The notes: generated by a model not told the origin, from the letters alone. A DNA stretch of 32,849 nucleotides from Bacillus sp. SM2101 (GCF_018588585.1 NZ_JAEUFG010000039.1:1-32849); one strand, 5' to 3'. Counted from the stretch's first letter, positions 15,549 to 23,395 are shown. Made by a program: numbers and translations.

Positions 15549-16133
15549 TTAGTTTTCTGGAGGAGGCCCTATTATTACACCATCTGTTCCTTCAATTGGT
15601 GCAAGAGCTCTGGAAATTAAATTGGGATCTATATTATAAGCATTTTCATACACTGCAGGAGGTGTTCTTGTTAGTGAGACTGATCCTTCCGTAGACTCAA
15701 ATTGATCATTATTAAAAAATAGAACTAATTTAGTATCATCTTCAACCGCTGAAATCCAGTGCCACCATCCCATAGGAATGAAAACTGTTTGACCAAATTT
15801 ATCCAAAGTATATGTTACTAATTGTGGAGTATTGGGGTCTAATACAGAAATAATGACCTTTCCGGAAACAAGAAAATCTACTTCCCATGCATTTGGATGC
15901 CAGTGTGGTTCCCTTATAAAGCCTTTAGACAAATTTAAACTTACAACAGCCCCACCTATCATGGAGGGATTTTGTGTTGAAGTTAAAGCAAATGCAATAT
16001 TTTCAGGATTTCGTTCAAAAAATACATTTTGGTTTATATCAAAAAAGAGGTTAGGTGTTCCCTTGCCTGTAATATTTCGGTTATCTGTGACATAACCAGA
16101 AGTTGGGTTTGTCAAAACTTCACCATCTTTCAT
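15549..16133 (-). CDS. single-domain cupin protein, oxalate decarboxylase-like
   Basis: A 194-aa protein with one cupin barrel. Motif 1 is EPHWHPNAWEVDFLVSGK with metal ligands H77, H79 and E84. Motif 2 is FIPMGWWHWI with H125. Sequence around the motifs (HWHPNAWE, G-x-V) is of the oxalate-decarboxylase / bicupin type, but only one barrel is present against two in those enzymes. There is no signal peptide. The C-terminus is unusual: acidic, low complexity and proline-rich (APIEGTDGVIIGPPPEN). Bicupin relatives such as OxdD are spore-coat enzymes in Bacillus, which fits the neighbourhood, but the reaction here is unproven. The ATG at 16133 has no ribosome binding site; an in-frame stop upstream excludes a longer start. 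Confidence 0.8.
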   Translation of the reverse strand: MKDGEVLTNPTSGYVTDNRNITGKGTPNLFFDINQNVFFERNPENIAFALTSTQNPSMIGGAVVSLNLSKGFIREPHWHPNAWEVDFLVSGKVIISVLDPNTPQLVTYTLDKFGQTVFIPMGWWHWISAVEDDTKLVLFFNNDQFESTEGSVSLTRTPPAVYENAYNIDPNLISRALAPIEGTDGVIIGPPPEN

Positions 16134-17142
16134 AAAATTTAATGATTACTGTCATATTCTATTCTTTAATTCTAGTAATGTGTGTATGTTTGTCCTATGT
16201 GCATTTCATTAATTTGAATCACAAAAAGTGATAGTTGAAAGCCGTATTCTAAGTAAAGGGTGGATTTTGCGAAAAGTAATATCAGCAATTAACGGTATAC
16301 AAGAATGCTATAGGAGTTTAATAAACTGTTAGAACTAGTAAATTTGGATTGATATAAGAACTAATTATTATGATTTGTAGATAATGAGGAGATTTTCGGT
16401 TGACTACCTTGTTATCATGATGAAGATTCCATTTTTGTATACAGGAATAAAATTGATGTTAAAAAATTGTAAAAAAACATGAGGATTTTACTTAAATTAG
16501 ACTTCAATTGTTTGTTAATCTCTCTAAAACGGTAATTCATAAATACTTACCATGTAATCTTCTTCAAGATAAGCATAATATCTAGTATGGAGGTAAAAGG
16601 TTGGAATTGTGTGAGGAAGTATGACAGTTTAATTGTTCAATAATTGAAGCAAATGATTTCAATCAAGATAATGTAAGTGACATAGTTACATAAATATGGA
16701 GGTTTTATGTATTTTGAAATACTTAATTGCTGGTTTGCAATGAAATGACTTAGTAACTTGAATGAAGTGTAGCCAATCCAAGTAATAGGGGGTAAAATAG
16801 GTGATATAAAATGAAGTGTAATTAAAGTTATTTTCATCACATAAGTACATACAAAGATTCAAAAATGGTTTTAATATTTGGAAAAAAATCAAATGCTTGG
16901 TGCAATTTTGCATGAAAGCATAAATACTAGCTAAGTTTGAAAGGTACGAACATTACGGAAAGATGGAAAGGGATAAGAAAGTAAGAGCATGTGTGTAACA
17001 AAAACAACTTAAAAAAATATTCCATGTTAACAACTAGTAAATTAATTGATTTTCCATAAAATGTACAAACCAACTATCCCCTTTTTTAGTTAATAACAAT
17101 ACTTATATAGTGTACAAAAAAAAGAAAGGGTTGGAAACATTT
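16134..17142. other. 1-kb intergenic, probably decayed
   Basis: No gene can be supported. Several ATGs follow GGAGG-like sequences (for example near 16590 and 16697), but their frames stop within about 20 codons. The two overlapping minus-strand frames (16637-16913) lack ribosome binding sites and look like AT-rich chance frames. The repeated short, well-initiated frames suggest old, fragmented genes. Confidence 0.4.
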
Positions 17143-17673
17143 ATGGGAAAAGAAGTGACATTTTGTGAACCTTCACAAATAATAGCAGAGCCAGTTGAAG
17201 AATTAGATTGTATAACATTATGTAACGTAGCTGTTAAAAAAGAGAGAACATGTAGGAGTGAAGAAGAAATTATTTGTTGTTTAGAAACATGCAATGATTT
17301 TCCAATTGTTCGTATAGATGATTGTAGAGCATGTTTTATAGATTCTTGTTGTGAGGTCAAAGAGGATAGTTCAATTACTGGATTAAAAACAGCAGATGTA
17401 AGTGCTACTTTCCAAATTTCGGTGTTAGTTCAAACTCAAGCACCTAGTGGAGAATTATGTCCTGCAGTTTGTACGAGAAATATTACTGTAGACATCCCTG
17501 ATGTATTTGAGTCTTGTGAAATCAAAAACTGTAGAGTTGTTGAAGCTAGGGCAGAATGTAGAGCTGATAGGTTTGAAGGATGCGAGATATTTGTTTTTGT
17601 TGAAGTGGATATTAGAACTGAAGCATGTGTATTAGAAAATGAAGTTAAAGTTGCAAGGTGTTTATTTGGGTAA
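17143..17673 (+). CDS. cysteine-rich protein, probable spore-surface type
   Basis: A 177-aa protein with more than 20 cysteines, many in clusters (CITLC, ICCLETC, DDCRACFIDSCCE, CPAVC, SCEIKNC). The N-terminal half is Cys-dense. The second half (about 95-177) alternates beta-strands (ATFQISVLVQTQ, ITVDIPD, IFVFVEVDI), resembling the strand pattern of SPOCS/DUF3794-type domains, though this is only a visual likeness. There is no signal peptide despite the high Cys content. That fits a protein made in the mother cell and oxidatively cross-linked on the spore. I chose the ATG at 17143; a GTG at 17110 in the same frame lacks a ribosome binding site. Even for 17143 the upstream GAAAGGG is 12 bases away. 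Function is inferred only. Confidence 0.7.
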   Translation: MGKEVTFCEPSQIIAEPVEELDCITLCNVAVKKERTCRSEEEIICCLETCNDFPIVRIDDCRACFIDSCCEVKEDSSITGLKTADVSATFQISVLVQTQAPSGELCPAVCTRNITVDIPDVFESCEIKNCRVVEARAECRADRFEGCEIFVFVEVDIRTEACVLENEVKVARCLFG

Positions 17674-17680
17674 CAAATAT

Positions 17681-17719
17681 GAGTACACTCCAGTATTGAG
17701 CTGGAGTGCTCTTATTTTT
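17681..17719 (+). terminator. rho-independent terminator
   Basis: GAGTACACTCCAG pairs with CTGGAGTGCTC (17681-17711, small bulge) and is followed by TTATTTTTA. Confidence 0.8.
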
Positions 17720-17747
17720 AAAAGCAACAATTAATGCGAAAACAGCC
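17720..17747 (+). repeat. dispersed repeat, 3' end only (copy D)
   Basis: This segment reads AAAAGCAACAATTAATGCGA then AAACAGCC. It is the conserved 3' end of the intergenic repeat seen at 20743-20858, 25416-25546 and 27363-27516. The 5' part is absent. Confidence 0.6.
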
Positions 17748-17838
17748 ATATAATAAGATAATCCTTACTCAAAATAACATATACCATTATAGGTAGGTTT
17801 TTTTTGTGTTAACTCTGTAGGGTACATCATGATGTTTG

Positions 17839-18168
17839 TTATATTATTTGTACATTAATAATATCTTCAAATTTAATTATATGTATTTCATCGAATTTAT
17901 CGGTTACTCTAATATGCCTGTGGAATTGATCTATAAAATGAATATATCCCATACATGGCTTAAAAGCCCCGTTCTCAAAATATGTCACAGTCACTTCCTG
18001 TGTAAATTCAAAAGCTTCTAGGACTGTACTATTAATTTGCTCTATCTCATGCTCATCTAAGACAGGCTTTTGCACCTTATAATAATCAGCCTTTGCTTCT
18101 TTCATCATCTTCATATGTTCAGGTTGTATAAATGCGGGCATCCATTTCATAATTCCTCGATCTTTCAA
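17839..18168 (-). CDS. YolD-like family protein
   Basis: A 109-aa YolD-like protein. The N-terminal KDRGIMKWMPAFIQPEHMKM is the family signature (DRG-x-x-KW...PEH). The C-terminal half (EFTQEVTVTYFENGAFKPCM, GYIHFIDQFHRHIRVTD) has the beta-rich end typical of the family. YolD proteins are often encoded next to Y-family DNA polymerases (UvrX/ImuB type); none is present here. The start is most likely TTG at 18168, because AGAGGTGAT lies seven bases upstream. The GTG at 18177 used by simple ORF calling overlaps that ribosome binding site. A dead duplicate lies at 12220-12558. Confidence 0.85.
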   Translation of the reverse strand: MKDRGIMKWMPAFIQPEHMKMMKEAKADYYKVQKPVLDEHEIEQINSTVLEAFEFTQEVTVTYFENGAFKPCMGYIHFIDQFHRHIRVTDKFDEIHIIKFEDIINVQII

Positions 18169-18177
18169 ACGTATCAC

Positions 18178-18410
18178 CTCTGTACTTATTATATACGAAA
18201 ATATGTTCGTTTAGTAAAGAAATAAGTTATAAAAAATCTAGTTATCTTTCCTCACAAATAATTGGGAATAATATATTTTGTAGTCGGATAGGAATTTCCA
18301 ACTTAATTACCTGTATTTAGTGAATAGAGGAGTTAAAGTTTTGCATTTATCTATCATATAGTTCGATAAAGAAAAGTAAATTTTGTCTCAAATCATTATA
18401 AAAATCTTAG
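18178..18410. other. intergenic, nothing recognised
   Basis: Sequence up to about 18225 is shared with the dead YolD copy (the duplicated segment). The rest holds no supported gene. Confidence 0.4.
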
Positions 18411-18413
18411 ACA

Positions 18414-18451
18414 AACTGAAAGAATACCCAAATTCGAGTACTCTTTCAGTT
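18414..18451 (-). terminator. terminator of 18473-18733
   Basis: AACTGAAAGA at 18414 pairs with TCTTTCAGTT ending at 18451, with a few further pairs inside. The minus strand continues TTGTCTAAGATTTTTA. Confidence 0.65.
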
Positions 18452-18472
18452 GTAAAGAATAACAATATATAT

Positions 18473-18733
18473 TTACTTAACCCAAGGTGGTTTAGGTTTA
18501 GGGTCTTCTTCTTTACAGTCGCAGAATACTAAAGTGAATAAACTCAGAAATCTGCAATCTGCATCGTCTGTTGCATCACTAATCTCAAGCATTCTCTCAA
18601 ATTGCTTAGCAATATCAACGTTAGTTAAACTATCAATGGCACCTTCAACTTTACCAGCAATATCATAATCCTCTTTACAAGAATCACAGAATGCTAAAGT
18701 GAATAAACTTAAAAAAGTACAATTATGAGCCAT
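18473..18733 (-). CDS. 86-aa protein with duplicated Cys motif
   Basis: The protein begins MAHNCTFLSLFTLAFCDSCK. A near-copy of that motif, CRFLSLFTLVFCDCKEED, follows near residues 60-77; the repeat unit is C-x-FLSLFTL-x-FCD-x-C-K. Between them lies a helical, charged linker (GKVEGAIDSLTNVDIAKQFE). The end is proline/lysine-rich (PKPKPPWVK). There is no signal peptide; the repeats are amphipathic rather than full transmembrane length. The ATG at 18733 is preferred because GAGG stands six bases upstream; an ATG at 18745 would overlap its own ribosome binding site. Similar short C-x-FLSLFTL-type proteins may be spore-associated; I do not know a characterised family. Confidence 0.7.
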   Translation of the reverse strand: MAHNCTFLSLFTLAFCDSCKEDYDIAGKVEGAIDSLTNVDIAKQFERMLEISDATDDADCRFLSLFTLVFCDCKEEDPKPKPPWVK

Positions 18734-18990
18734 GTTATTCCTCATCCTCTCAATTAATTAATATAAATATCAAATTTATAGTATGTCTCATAAAGCTCTT
18801 ATGTGTAGATACTAGTACATAATATAAGAAATGTATTTATACCTATGAGGCAGAGTGATTACTGAAGTGTGAAAACAATAATAATTATGTCTGAGAGTCT
18901 GTAGCACTAATGTTAAAATAACAATTACCTAAAATTGAAAAGTTCATAATAAATTCAATATTATAGTCCTAAATTATTACATTTATGTGA
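18734..18990. other. intergenic upstream of 18473-18733
   Basis: It holds the promoter of the minus-strand gene; no other gene was recognised. Confidence 0.35.
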
Positions 18991-18998
18991 TAAATTAG

Positions 18999-19022
18999 AA
19001 TATGGTTATACATAACCATATT
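18999..19022. repeat. perfect 11-bp palindrome
   Basis: AATATGGTTAT and ATAACCATATT are separated by only two bases. On the + strand a T/C-rich tract follows (TCTCTTTTTCATTTTTCT), so it could be a + strand terminator. The two-base loop also suits a protein-binding operator. Confidence 0.55.
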
Positions 19023-19041
19023 TCTCTTTTTCATTTTTCTA

Positions 19042-19069
19042 ATCCCTAGAATTATCTGGGGATCTTTTT
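19042..19069 (+). terminator. terminator-like hairpin without an obvious upstream gene
   Basis: ATCCCTAGA pairs with TCTGGGGAT (one G-U) around ATTA, and TTTTT follows shortly. No + strand gene precedes it, so it may be a relic of a lost gene. Confidence 0.5.
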
Positions 19070-19271
19070 GAGTTAATCAACATAATGGATGTTGTGTCTA
19101 TTAATCTCTAACTGTGTAATGTCAGTTAAATCCTATTTATAAAACTCAGTTGTGTTGGCAACATGGTTACAGATAAAATAACGATGATCGCTGTACGTTC
19201 CAGTTTACTTGTTGACGTCAGTTCACCAAAGAATTTTTACTTACCCGTCTAATCAAAAATATATAACTTTG

Positions 19272-19279
19272 CATACAAT
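19272..19279 (+). promoter_or_regulatory. candidate sigma-E-type -10 element
   Basis: CATACAAT matches the Bacillus sigma-E -10 pattern (CATACA-T) and lies 33 bases before the ATG of the DUF3992-like gene. A weak -35 (TAATCAA) is found about 15 bases upstream. It is consistent with mother-cell expression during sporulation but unproven. Confidence 0.4.
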
Positions 19280-19311
19280 ACTCCAAACAAATGATGAAAA
19301 GAGGTTCTTTT

Positions 19312-19743
19312 ATGGGTGCCTATGTTTCAAAATCCTCCTGTTGCGGAAGTACCAAGACGCTCAGTACGGAAAAGATAGCTTGCTGCGATTGTCCGATGGA
19401 AATTGATTCGCGAAGCGGAAATATCAACCTTACTTGTGGTCAATCTATGCCGATATTTGGTGGGAATTTTAGAGGACTATTGTCCGGGTCAATTTCTGTA
19501 GGAGAGGATTCTGCCTGTGGCCTTCGTGTTACTATCACGACAAACGGTGTAGATGTTGTACTAGATATCCCTCTTCCAAATGATCCGGAAAATAGCAATA
19601 CTTTAAGTATTGCATATACAAATGTATCTAATATCACAGTTGCCTGCATGAGTGATGGGGGAGGAGATTGTTTTGGTGCATATTCTTATAAGCTTATAGA
19701 TAGATGTATCAGTCCATCGTTACCTAGCCCTCCTCCACCCTAA
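19312..19743 (+). CDS. DUF3992-like endospore appendage (Ena-type) protein
   Basis: A 143-aa protein without a signal peptide. The N-terminal MGAYVSKSSCCGSTKTLSTE-KIAC has a Cys-Cys pair (10-11) and a Cys 13 residues on (24), like the N-terminal connector of S-type Ena subunits. There an aliphatic residue, CC and a later C make inter-subunit disulfides. It is followed by CCDC. The core looks like the DUF3992 jelly roll: GLLSGSISVGEDSACGLRVT, then SNTLSIAYTNVSNITVACMS, then a closing GAYSYKLIDRC. The C-terminal tail SPSLPSPPPP is not a usual feature I know of. AGAGG lies seven bases before the ATG; the candidate sigma-E element at 19272 supports sporulation timing. It is single copy here, whereas Ena loci usually hold two or three subunits in tandem. 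An alternative is another Cys-rich spore-coat protein. Confidence 0.6.
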   Translation: MGAYVSKSSCCGSTKTLSTEKIACCDCPMEIDSRSGNINLTCGQSMPIFGGNFRGLLSGSISVGEDSACGLRVTITTNGVDVVLDIPLPNDPENSNTLSIAYTNVSNITVACMSDGGGDCFGAYSYKLIDRCISPSLPSPPPP

Positions 19744-19894
19744 TCTGCAGTTTTGACTTAATAAATCACCCTCAAACGAATTATTATTCTTCAAGGGAGA
19801 TCGTTTGTATTTCTATTAGACGTTATAAATAACTTACTGATAAGATATTTGCACTTAAACAGTTTATGAAATAAGGGGAATTTTCTTATTCTCC

Positions 19895-20206
19895 TTCACA
19901 TCTGTATCTGCTTTTTCTCATTAACTCATTCCATAGCAGCTGATGAGCTTGAAGTTGTATCAAAGAGAACTCATTTAGTAATGAAACGGGATTTAACAGA
20001 AATGTTCCGAGTATCCCACTCCATGAGGGTATAAAAGTGATTAACTGGAAAATGGAAACTCAAGAAGAGGACGAACAATATCTTAAAATTCTATTAATTT
20101 TACACAATATCTATCGCCTCTTAAAGCTGAAGATGACTTTGAAGGAGAATCTTGGAGTTTAAACCGGTTAAGATGGACAAAAGGTGGACAAAAAATAAGC
20201 CGTTGA
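19895..20206 (+). pseudogene. frameshifted remnant of an unknown gene
   Basis: Two overlapping frames look coding. First comes SIAADELEVVSKRTHLVMKR then DLTEMFR. After a frame change near 20010 comes IPLHEGIKVINWKMETQEED, running to a TGA at 20204-20206 through YRLLKAEDDFEGESWSLNRL. Codon composition and charge pattern are protein-like across the junction. No start with a ribosome binding site was found. Family not recognised. Confidence 0.4.
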
Positions 20207-20499
20207 AATATACTGTTATCCTTAAAAACATACAATGTATTTCACTGACTGGATGATATAGTTTCTTATAATTAACTAGTTTGTTGAAAAGTAGTGACCT
20301 TGATAGACAATAACAATGATAATTTTCCAATAATCATGACTGTCAAGCCAAGAGGAACTCTCAACTACACAAGCAGTTTGCCATCTGGAGTAAAGGTGGC
20401 GAATAATGGAAATATCCTCATCAGAATAGTGGTAATTTTTACATCAAAGACGACACAGCTCTTTCGTCATTGCTAGCTTAGTTAGCGAGTTTTCCATTG

Positions 20500-20600
20500 A
20501 AAGATAGGTTGGGCAGATAAACATGATCTACAACAGGTAAAGTAGTGGTCACAGTTTTCACATCAATCACTGTTGTCGTCATATTCGAACTTCTCTGTTA
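20500..20600 (-). pseudogene. fragment of a YVTN-type gene start
   Basis: The minus strand reads MTTTVIDVKTVTTTLPVVDH then VYLPNLSFNGKLAN and a stop. VIDVKT...FNGKLAN is the blade pattern of the propeller gene at 24293. The DNA just before the ATG resembles that before the fragment at 12592-12765, so both may come from one ancestral minus-strand gene. Confidence 0.4.
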
Positions 20601-20742
20601 TATAATTATTACTATAAAGATATGACAAGATTAGTTTGAATGATTAACTGAAACAACAACTCTTACTTAAGCTGGTAGGAATAATTGAAAAACAAACTCT
20701 AATGACAGGTTGTTAATTTCTTTTATTTAGCTCCTTTCGTAT

Positions 20743-20858
20743 ACTTTGTTCTTTTTTTCAGTCACATATGTATTAATTTTTATAGCCTTTAGTGAAGAAA
20801 AAATACCGGTGTTTAGCACGAATTACTAAAAGCAACAATTAATGCGAGAGCAGCCTTT
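20743..20858 (+). repeat. dispersed intergenic repeat (copy E)
   Basis: It starts with ACTTTGTTCTTTTTTTCA and ends AAAAGCAACAATTAATGCGA-GAGCAGCC, the same ends as the other copies. The middle differs. It lies about 50 bases upstream of a small membrane protein gene. Confidence 0.55.
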
Positions 20859-20906
20859 TATGATGTTTCTTTTTGATTTGTTAACACATTGATAAGGAGA
20901 GAGGAT

Positions 20907-21194
20907 ATGAAGAAGTTTTTGAACTTGTACGGTTTTTTGCTTTTTACTTTATCCCTTACATTGTTGGGTTTGCTTCTTTTAATGAATAGTGTTAATTATG
21001 GTTCAGTTACTGCAAATAAATACTTGAGAGAGAAAATGGGAGGAAGTATGAATTCTGAAGAATTCTTAATCATTAAAGAGGGATACTTATATTCTTATAT
21101 TACACTAGGTGGAGTAATGTTTTTCGTGGGGCTCTTATTTTTTTGTCTATGTTTATATATAATTTTTAATAAATATAACAAAAGTCACCAATAA
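20907..21194 (+). CDS. small two-helix membrane protein
   Basis: A 95-aa protein with two transmembrane helices (about residues 7-27, YGFLLFTLSLTLLGLLLLM, and 67-89, YITLGGVMFFVGLLFFCLCL). Between them is a roughly 40-residue loop, VNYGSVTANKYLREKMGGSM, with both ends probably cytoplasmic (basic KK start, NKYNKSHQ tail). AAGGAGAGAGG precedes the ATG at 20907; the longer frame from 20889 would include this ribosome binding site. No family is recognised. Confidence 0.75.
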   Translation: MKKFLNLYGFLLFTLSLTLLGLLLLMNSVNYGSVTANKYLREKMGGSMNSEEFLIIKEGYLYSYITLGGVMFFVGLLFFCLCLYIIFNKYNKSHQ

Positions 21195-21244
21195 AAAGAA
21201 CTATCATAAAACATAACGTTTTTTATTTAGAATTTTTTTGAAAA

Positions 21245-21354
21245 GTTTGTTGCTGTTGCTATTAAATTACATTCATACGAATCTGTTTAATACGTGTGTT
21301 AACGTTGTACAGTTGAAAAATGTACCTTAGAATGAGCTTTAAAACTAAAAAGTA
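21245..21354 (+). repeat. dispersed intergenic repeat (copy C, degenerate 3' end)
   Basis: It begins GTTTGTTGCTGTTGCTATTA and contains CGTTGTACAGTTGAAAAATG, which matches TCGTTGTACAGTAGAGAAGA of copy A. The 3' GCAACAAT end has decayed. It follows the 20907-21194 gene. Confidence 0.5.
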
Positions 21355-21474
21355 TAGTAAAATTTTGCATTTGTATATTTGAATGCAGGGTTTTTTTGTT
21401 TTCGTAAACTAGTATCCAAGCTATTTTTTTATACATGAATACTATGAAATTATCAAACAAAAGGAGGTGAGTTT

Positions 21475-21675
21475 ATGTCTGTTGAATTAGGACAACCAAC
21501 TATTGAAATTGTAACAGATGTAACACAAGCAGATGTCGGAGTAGGACTAACTGAAACAGCAATTACGGGGTTTATTGACATTGAGAAAGTAATTATAATA
21601 GGTGATCGAGTTGTCATAATAGAAAAGAAATTGCCATTTTCGTATTCAATTATTACCGGAGTTTTAGAAGGATAA
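21475..21675 (+). CDS. 66-aa valine/isoleucine-rich protein, unknown
   Basis: The protein starts MSVELGQPTIEIVTDVTQAD and continues with alternating branched hydrophobics (IEKVIIIGDRVVIIEKKLPF), suggesting an all-beta peptide with no cysteines, no signal and no membrane helix. AAAGGAGGTGA is an almost perfect ribosome binding site, so high expression is likely. It has its own terminator. The composition resembles small assembly-type proteins, but no family is recognised. Confidence 0.75.
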   Translation: MSVELGQPTIEIVTDVTQADVGVGLTETAITGFIDIEKVIIIGDRVVIIEKKLPFSYSIITGVLEG

Positions 21676-21694
21676 ATGAAAATAATCAAACGAG

Positions 21695-21722
21695 ACTAGG
21701 GTTGGAAACAGCCCTAGTTTAA
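21695..21722 (+). terminator. hairpin terminator
   Basis: ACTAGGG (21695-21701) pairs with CCCTAGT (21712-21718), followed by a short TTTAA. Confidence 0.65.
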
Positions 21723-22005
21723 CTTAGTAAACTAAATGATTCACTTGTATACTAAAGTCTTAAAGTAGTCTTTTTTTTGTAAATAATCAATTTTATTTCT
21801 TCAGGGGTTCATGAATAATAGGTAAACTCTTCTCACTTATTCGTAGAGTAGGAGAAAGGGAAAAACTATAAATAAGTATTAGCAAATTACTCAAATTTTG
21901 AAAATACAAAAAATTAACAATAATCTGTAGTTTGTGTAGTGTATTCTATGATACGATTGAGTAGTTTAGTAGGAAGCAAAAAACATATAGAAAGGATATG
22001 GTAGA
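21723..22005. other. intergenic, nothing recognised
   Basis: AT-rich leader and promoter region of the HAD gene; no other feature was supported. Confidence 0.4.
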
Positions 22006-22992
22006 GTGAAAAAAATCATTTTTTCATTAATCGTCCTAGTACCATTCATTATTACACTAAAAGGTCAAGTATACGCTTCAGAGAATTCTAGTGAGCTATA
22101 TTTTGACTTAGCTACAGATGCTTTTCCTAGCATTGAACCGGAGGGGTTTAACGGTTTTTTTAATCAATATTTCATAACAACTCATACTCCACATCATAAT
22201 GGCTATGACAAAATCTATAACACGACTGAACCACAAGTAATAGAAGGAAAATTCCAATATGGTGATATAAGAAAAGACCTTGAAGGCGAATGGGTTTCAA
22301 TTTATTTATGGTCATTTGCTGAGGACGATGCTATTTGGAGAAAGATAGGTAGGGAAAAAACTAATTCAGATGGTCGAATATTATATAATATCCCTGAAGA
22401 TCAAAAGTTAGATAGGGGGTTGCACCTAGTTAGATTACATGTTGAAGGTGATGCAACCTTTACAAATATGTTTATTAAAGTCATTGACCAAAATGAAAAA
22501 TTTGTTGTTTTTGATATTGATGGTACGTTGACAACTGATGACCTTGAGTCGGTAAAAGAGTATGCTGATGAATATTTTTCAGAGACATATCGGGCAGAAA
22601 TGTATGAAGGTGCTAATGAGGTTGTAAAATTTTATGTTGAACAAGGTTACAATATTATTTACTTAACTGCTAGACCATATTGGTTATCAAGTGTTTCACA
22701 AAAATGGCTGATTGATTATGACTTTCCATTTGGATTGCTACATACGTATCCGGGAGGATCTTTTGCTAATGACGCAGCTGGCTATAAAGAAGACTATTTA
22801 CTAAGTGTATTGAATAGAGGAGGCTCAGTAGACTTTGCTTACGGAAATGCTTTAACAGATATAGAAGCATATTTAAATATTGGGTTAAGTAACGATCAAG
22901 TATTTATTATCGGGGAGAATGCAGATGTAGAGGGAATTACACCTGTTAATCATTATCCAGATCACTTAATGACACTTAGAAATCTCCAATAG
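22006..22992 (+). CDS. secreted HAD-superfamily phosphatase, LNS2/lipin-like
   Basis: A 328-aa protein with a signal peptide (VKKIIFSLIVLVPFIITLKG-QVYAS). Residues about 30-160 form a beta-rich domain (EPQVIEGKFQYGDIRKDLEG, GLHLVRLHVEGDATFTNMFI). The HAD core follows: motif I VVFDIDGTLT (D170, D172, T174), motif II LTARP (T221), motif III Lys near 261 in GYKEDYL, and motif IV YGNALTDIEAY (D285). The DIDGT..TD core with a following WLxxY.FPFG arrangement resembles LNS2/lipin and App1-type phosphatidate phosphatases, so a phospholipid substrate outside the membrane is possible. All catalytic residues are present. GTG start with AAAGGATAT upstream. Confidence 0.8.
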   Translation: MKKIIFSLIVLVPFIITLKGQVYASENSSELYFDLATDAFPSIEPEGFNGFFNQYFITTHTPHHNGYDKIYNTTEPQVIEGKFQYGDIRKDLEGEWVSIYLWSFAEDDAIWRKIGREKTNSDGRILYNIPEDQKLDRGLHLVRLHVEGDATFTNMFIKVIDQNEKFVVFDIDGTLTTDDLESVKEYADEYFSETYRAEMYEGANEVVKFYVEQGYNIIYLTARPYWLSSVSQKWLIDYDFPFGLLHTYPGGSFANDAAGYKEDYLLSVLNRGGSVDFAYGNALTDIEAYLNIGLSNDQVFIIGENADVEGITPVNHYPDHLMTLRNLQ

Positions 22993-23365
22993 ACCTAATA
23001 GAGCAAATATTAACGAATATTTGATCTAACTATTATCATGCCTTGAGAACCTATGAAAATCATACCGTGGACGAAAAAAAATTACTTAGTTAAAACTCAT
23101 TTTCCGATGTGTACCTGGAAATTTGTTGCAGTTCCCTCATTGCTATTGTTTCATCGTATTAATAACAGAGAGGTAGCTATCAAATCATCAAAGTTCGGTG
23201 AGTTTTACATCACTAACAAAGAGTGTGGTGTGGAAACATTCACATAGTAATTTAAGCAAAATTACCTAGATGATTGTTACCTTGATTAGTAATAAATTCT
23301 GCCTAAGGGATGGTGGTGACAAGAAAGAAACAGAATTACAATAATAGGATTGTTTTTTTGGGTGA
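22993..23365. other. intergenic, one doubtful open frame
   Basis: A 64-codon + strand frame (23053-23247, MKIIPWTKKNYLVKTHFPMC...) lacks a ribosome binding site. It could be a fragment of an old gene. Nothing else was recognised. Confidence 0.3.
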
Positions 23366-23395
23366 GGGCACAAGTTCATGTACCCGGGTATTTTT
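23366..23395 (+). terminator. weak terminator in the + direction
   Basis: GGGCACA and TGTACCC (one mismatch, 23366-23385) are followed by GGGTATTTTTATA. It is convergent with the RDD gene and may serve the HAD transcript. Confidence 0.4.

Noticed and set aside
15549-16133. Cupin as a full oxalate decarboxylase
   Set aside because: Only one barrel of about 190 aa; the enzymes of that name have two barrels and about 380 aa.
16637-16913. Two overlapping minus-strand open frames in the 16-kb gap
   Set aside because: No ribosome binding site, AT-rich chance composition, overlapping frames.
21453-21689. Open frame antisense to the 66-aa protein gene
   Set aside because: The + strand gene has a near-ideal ribosome binding site and terminator; the antisense frame has neither.
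23053-23247. 64-codon frame as a real gene
   Set aside because: No ribosome binding site and no recognisable family; kept only as a note on the intergenic region.
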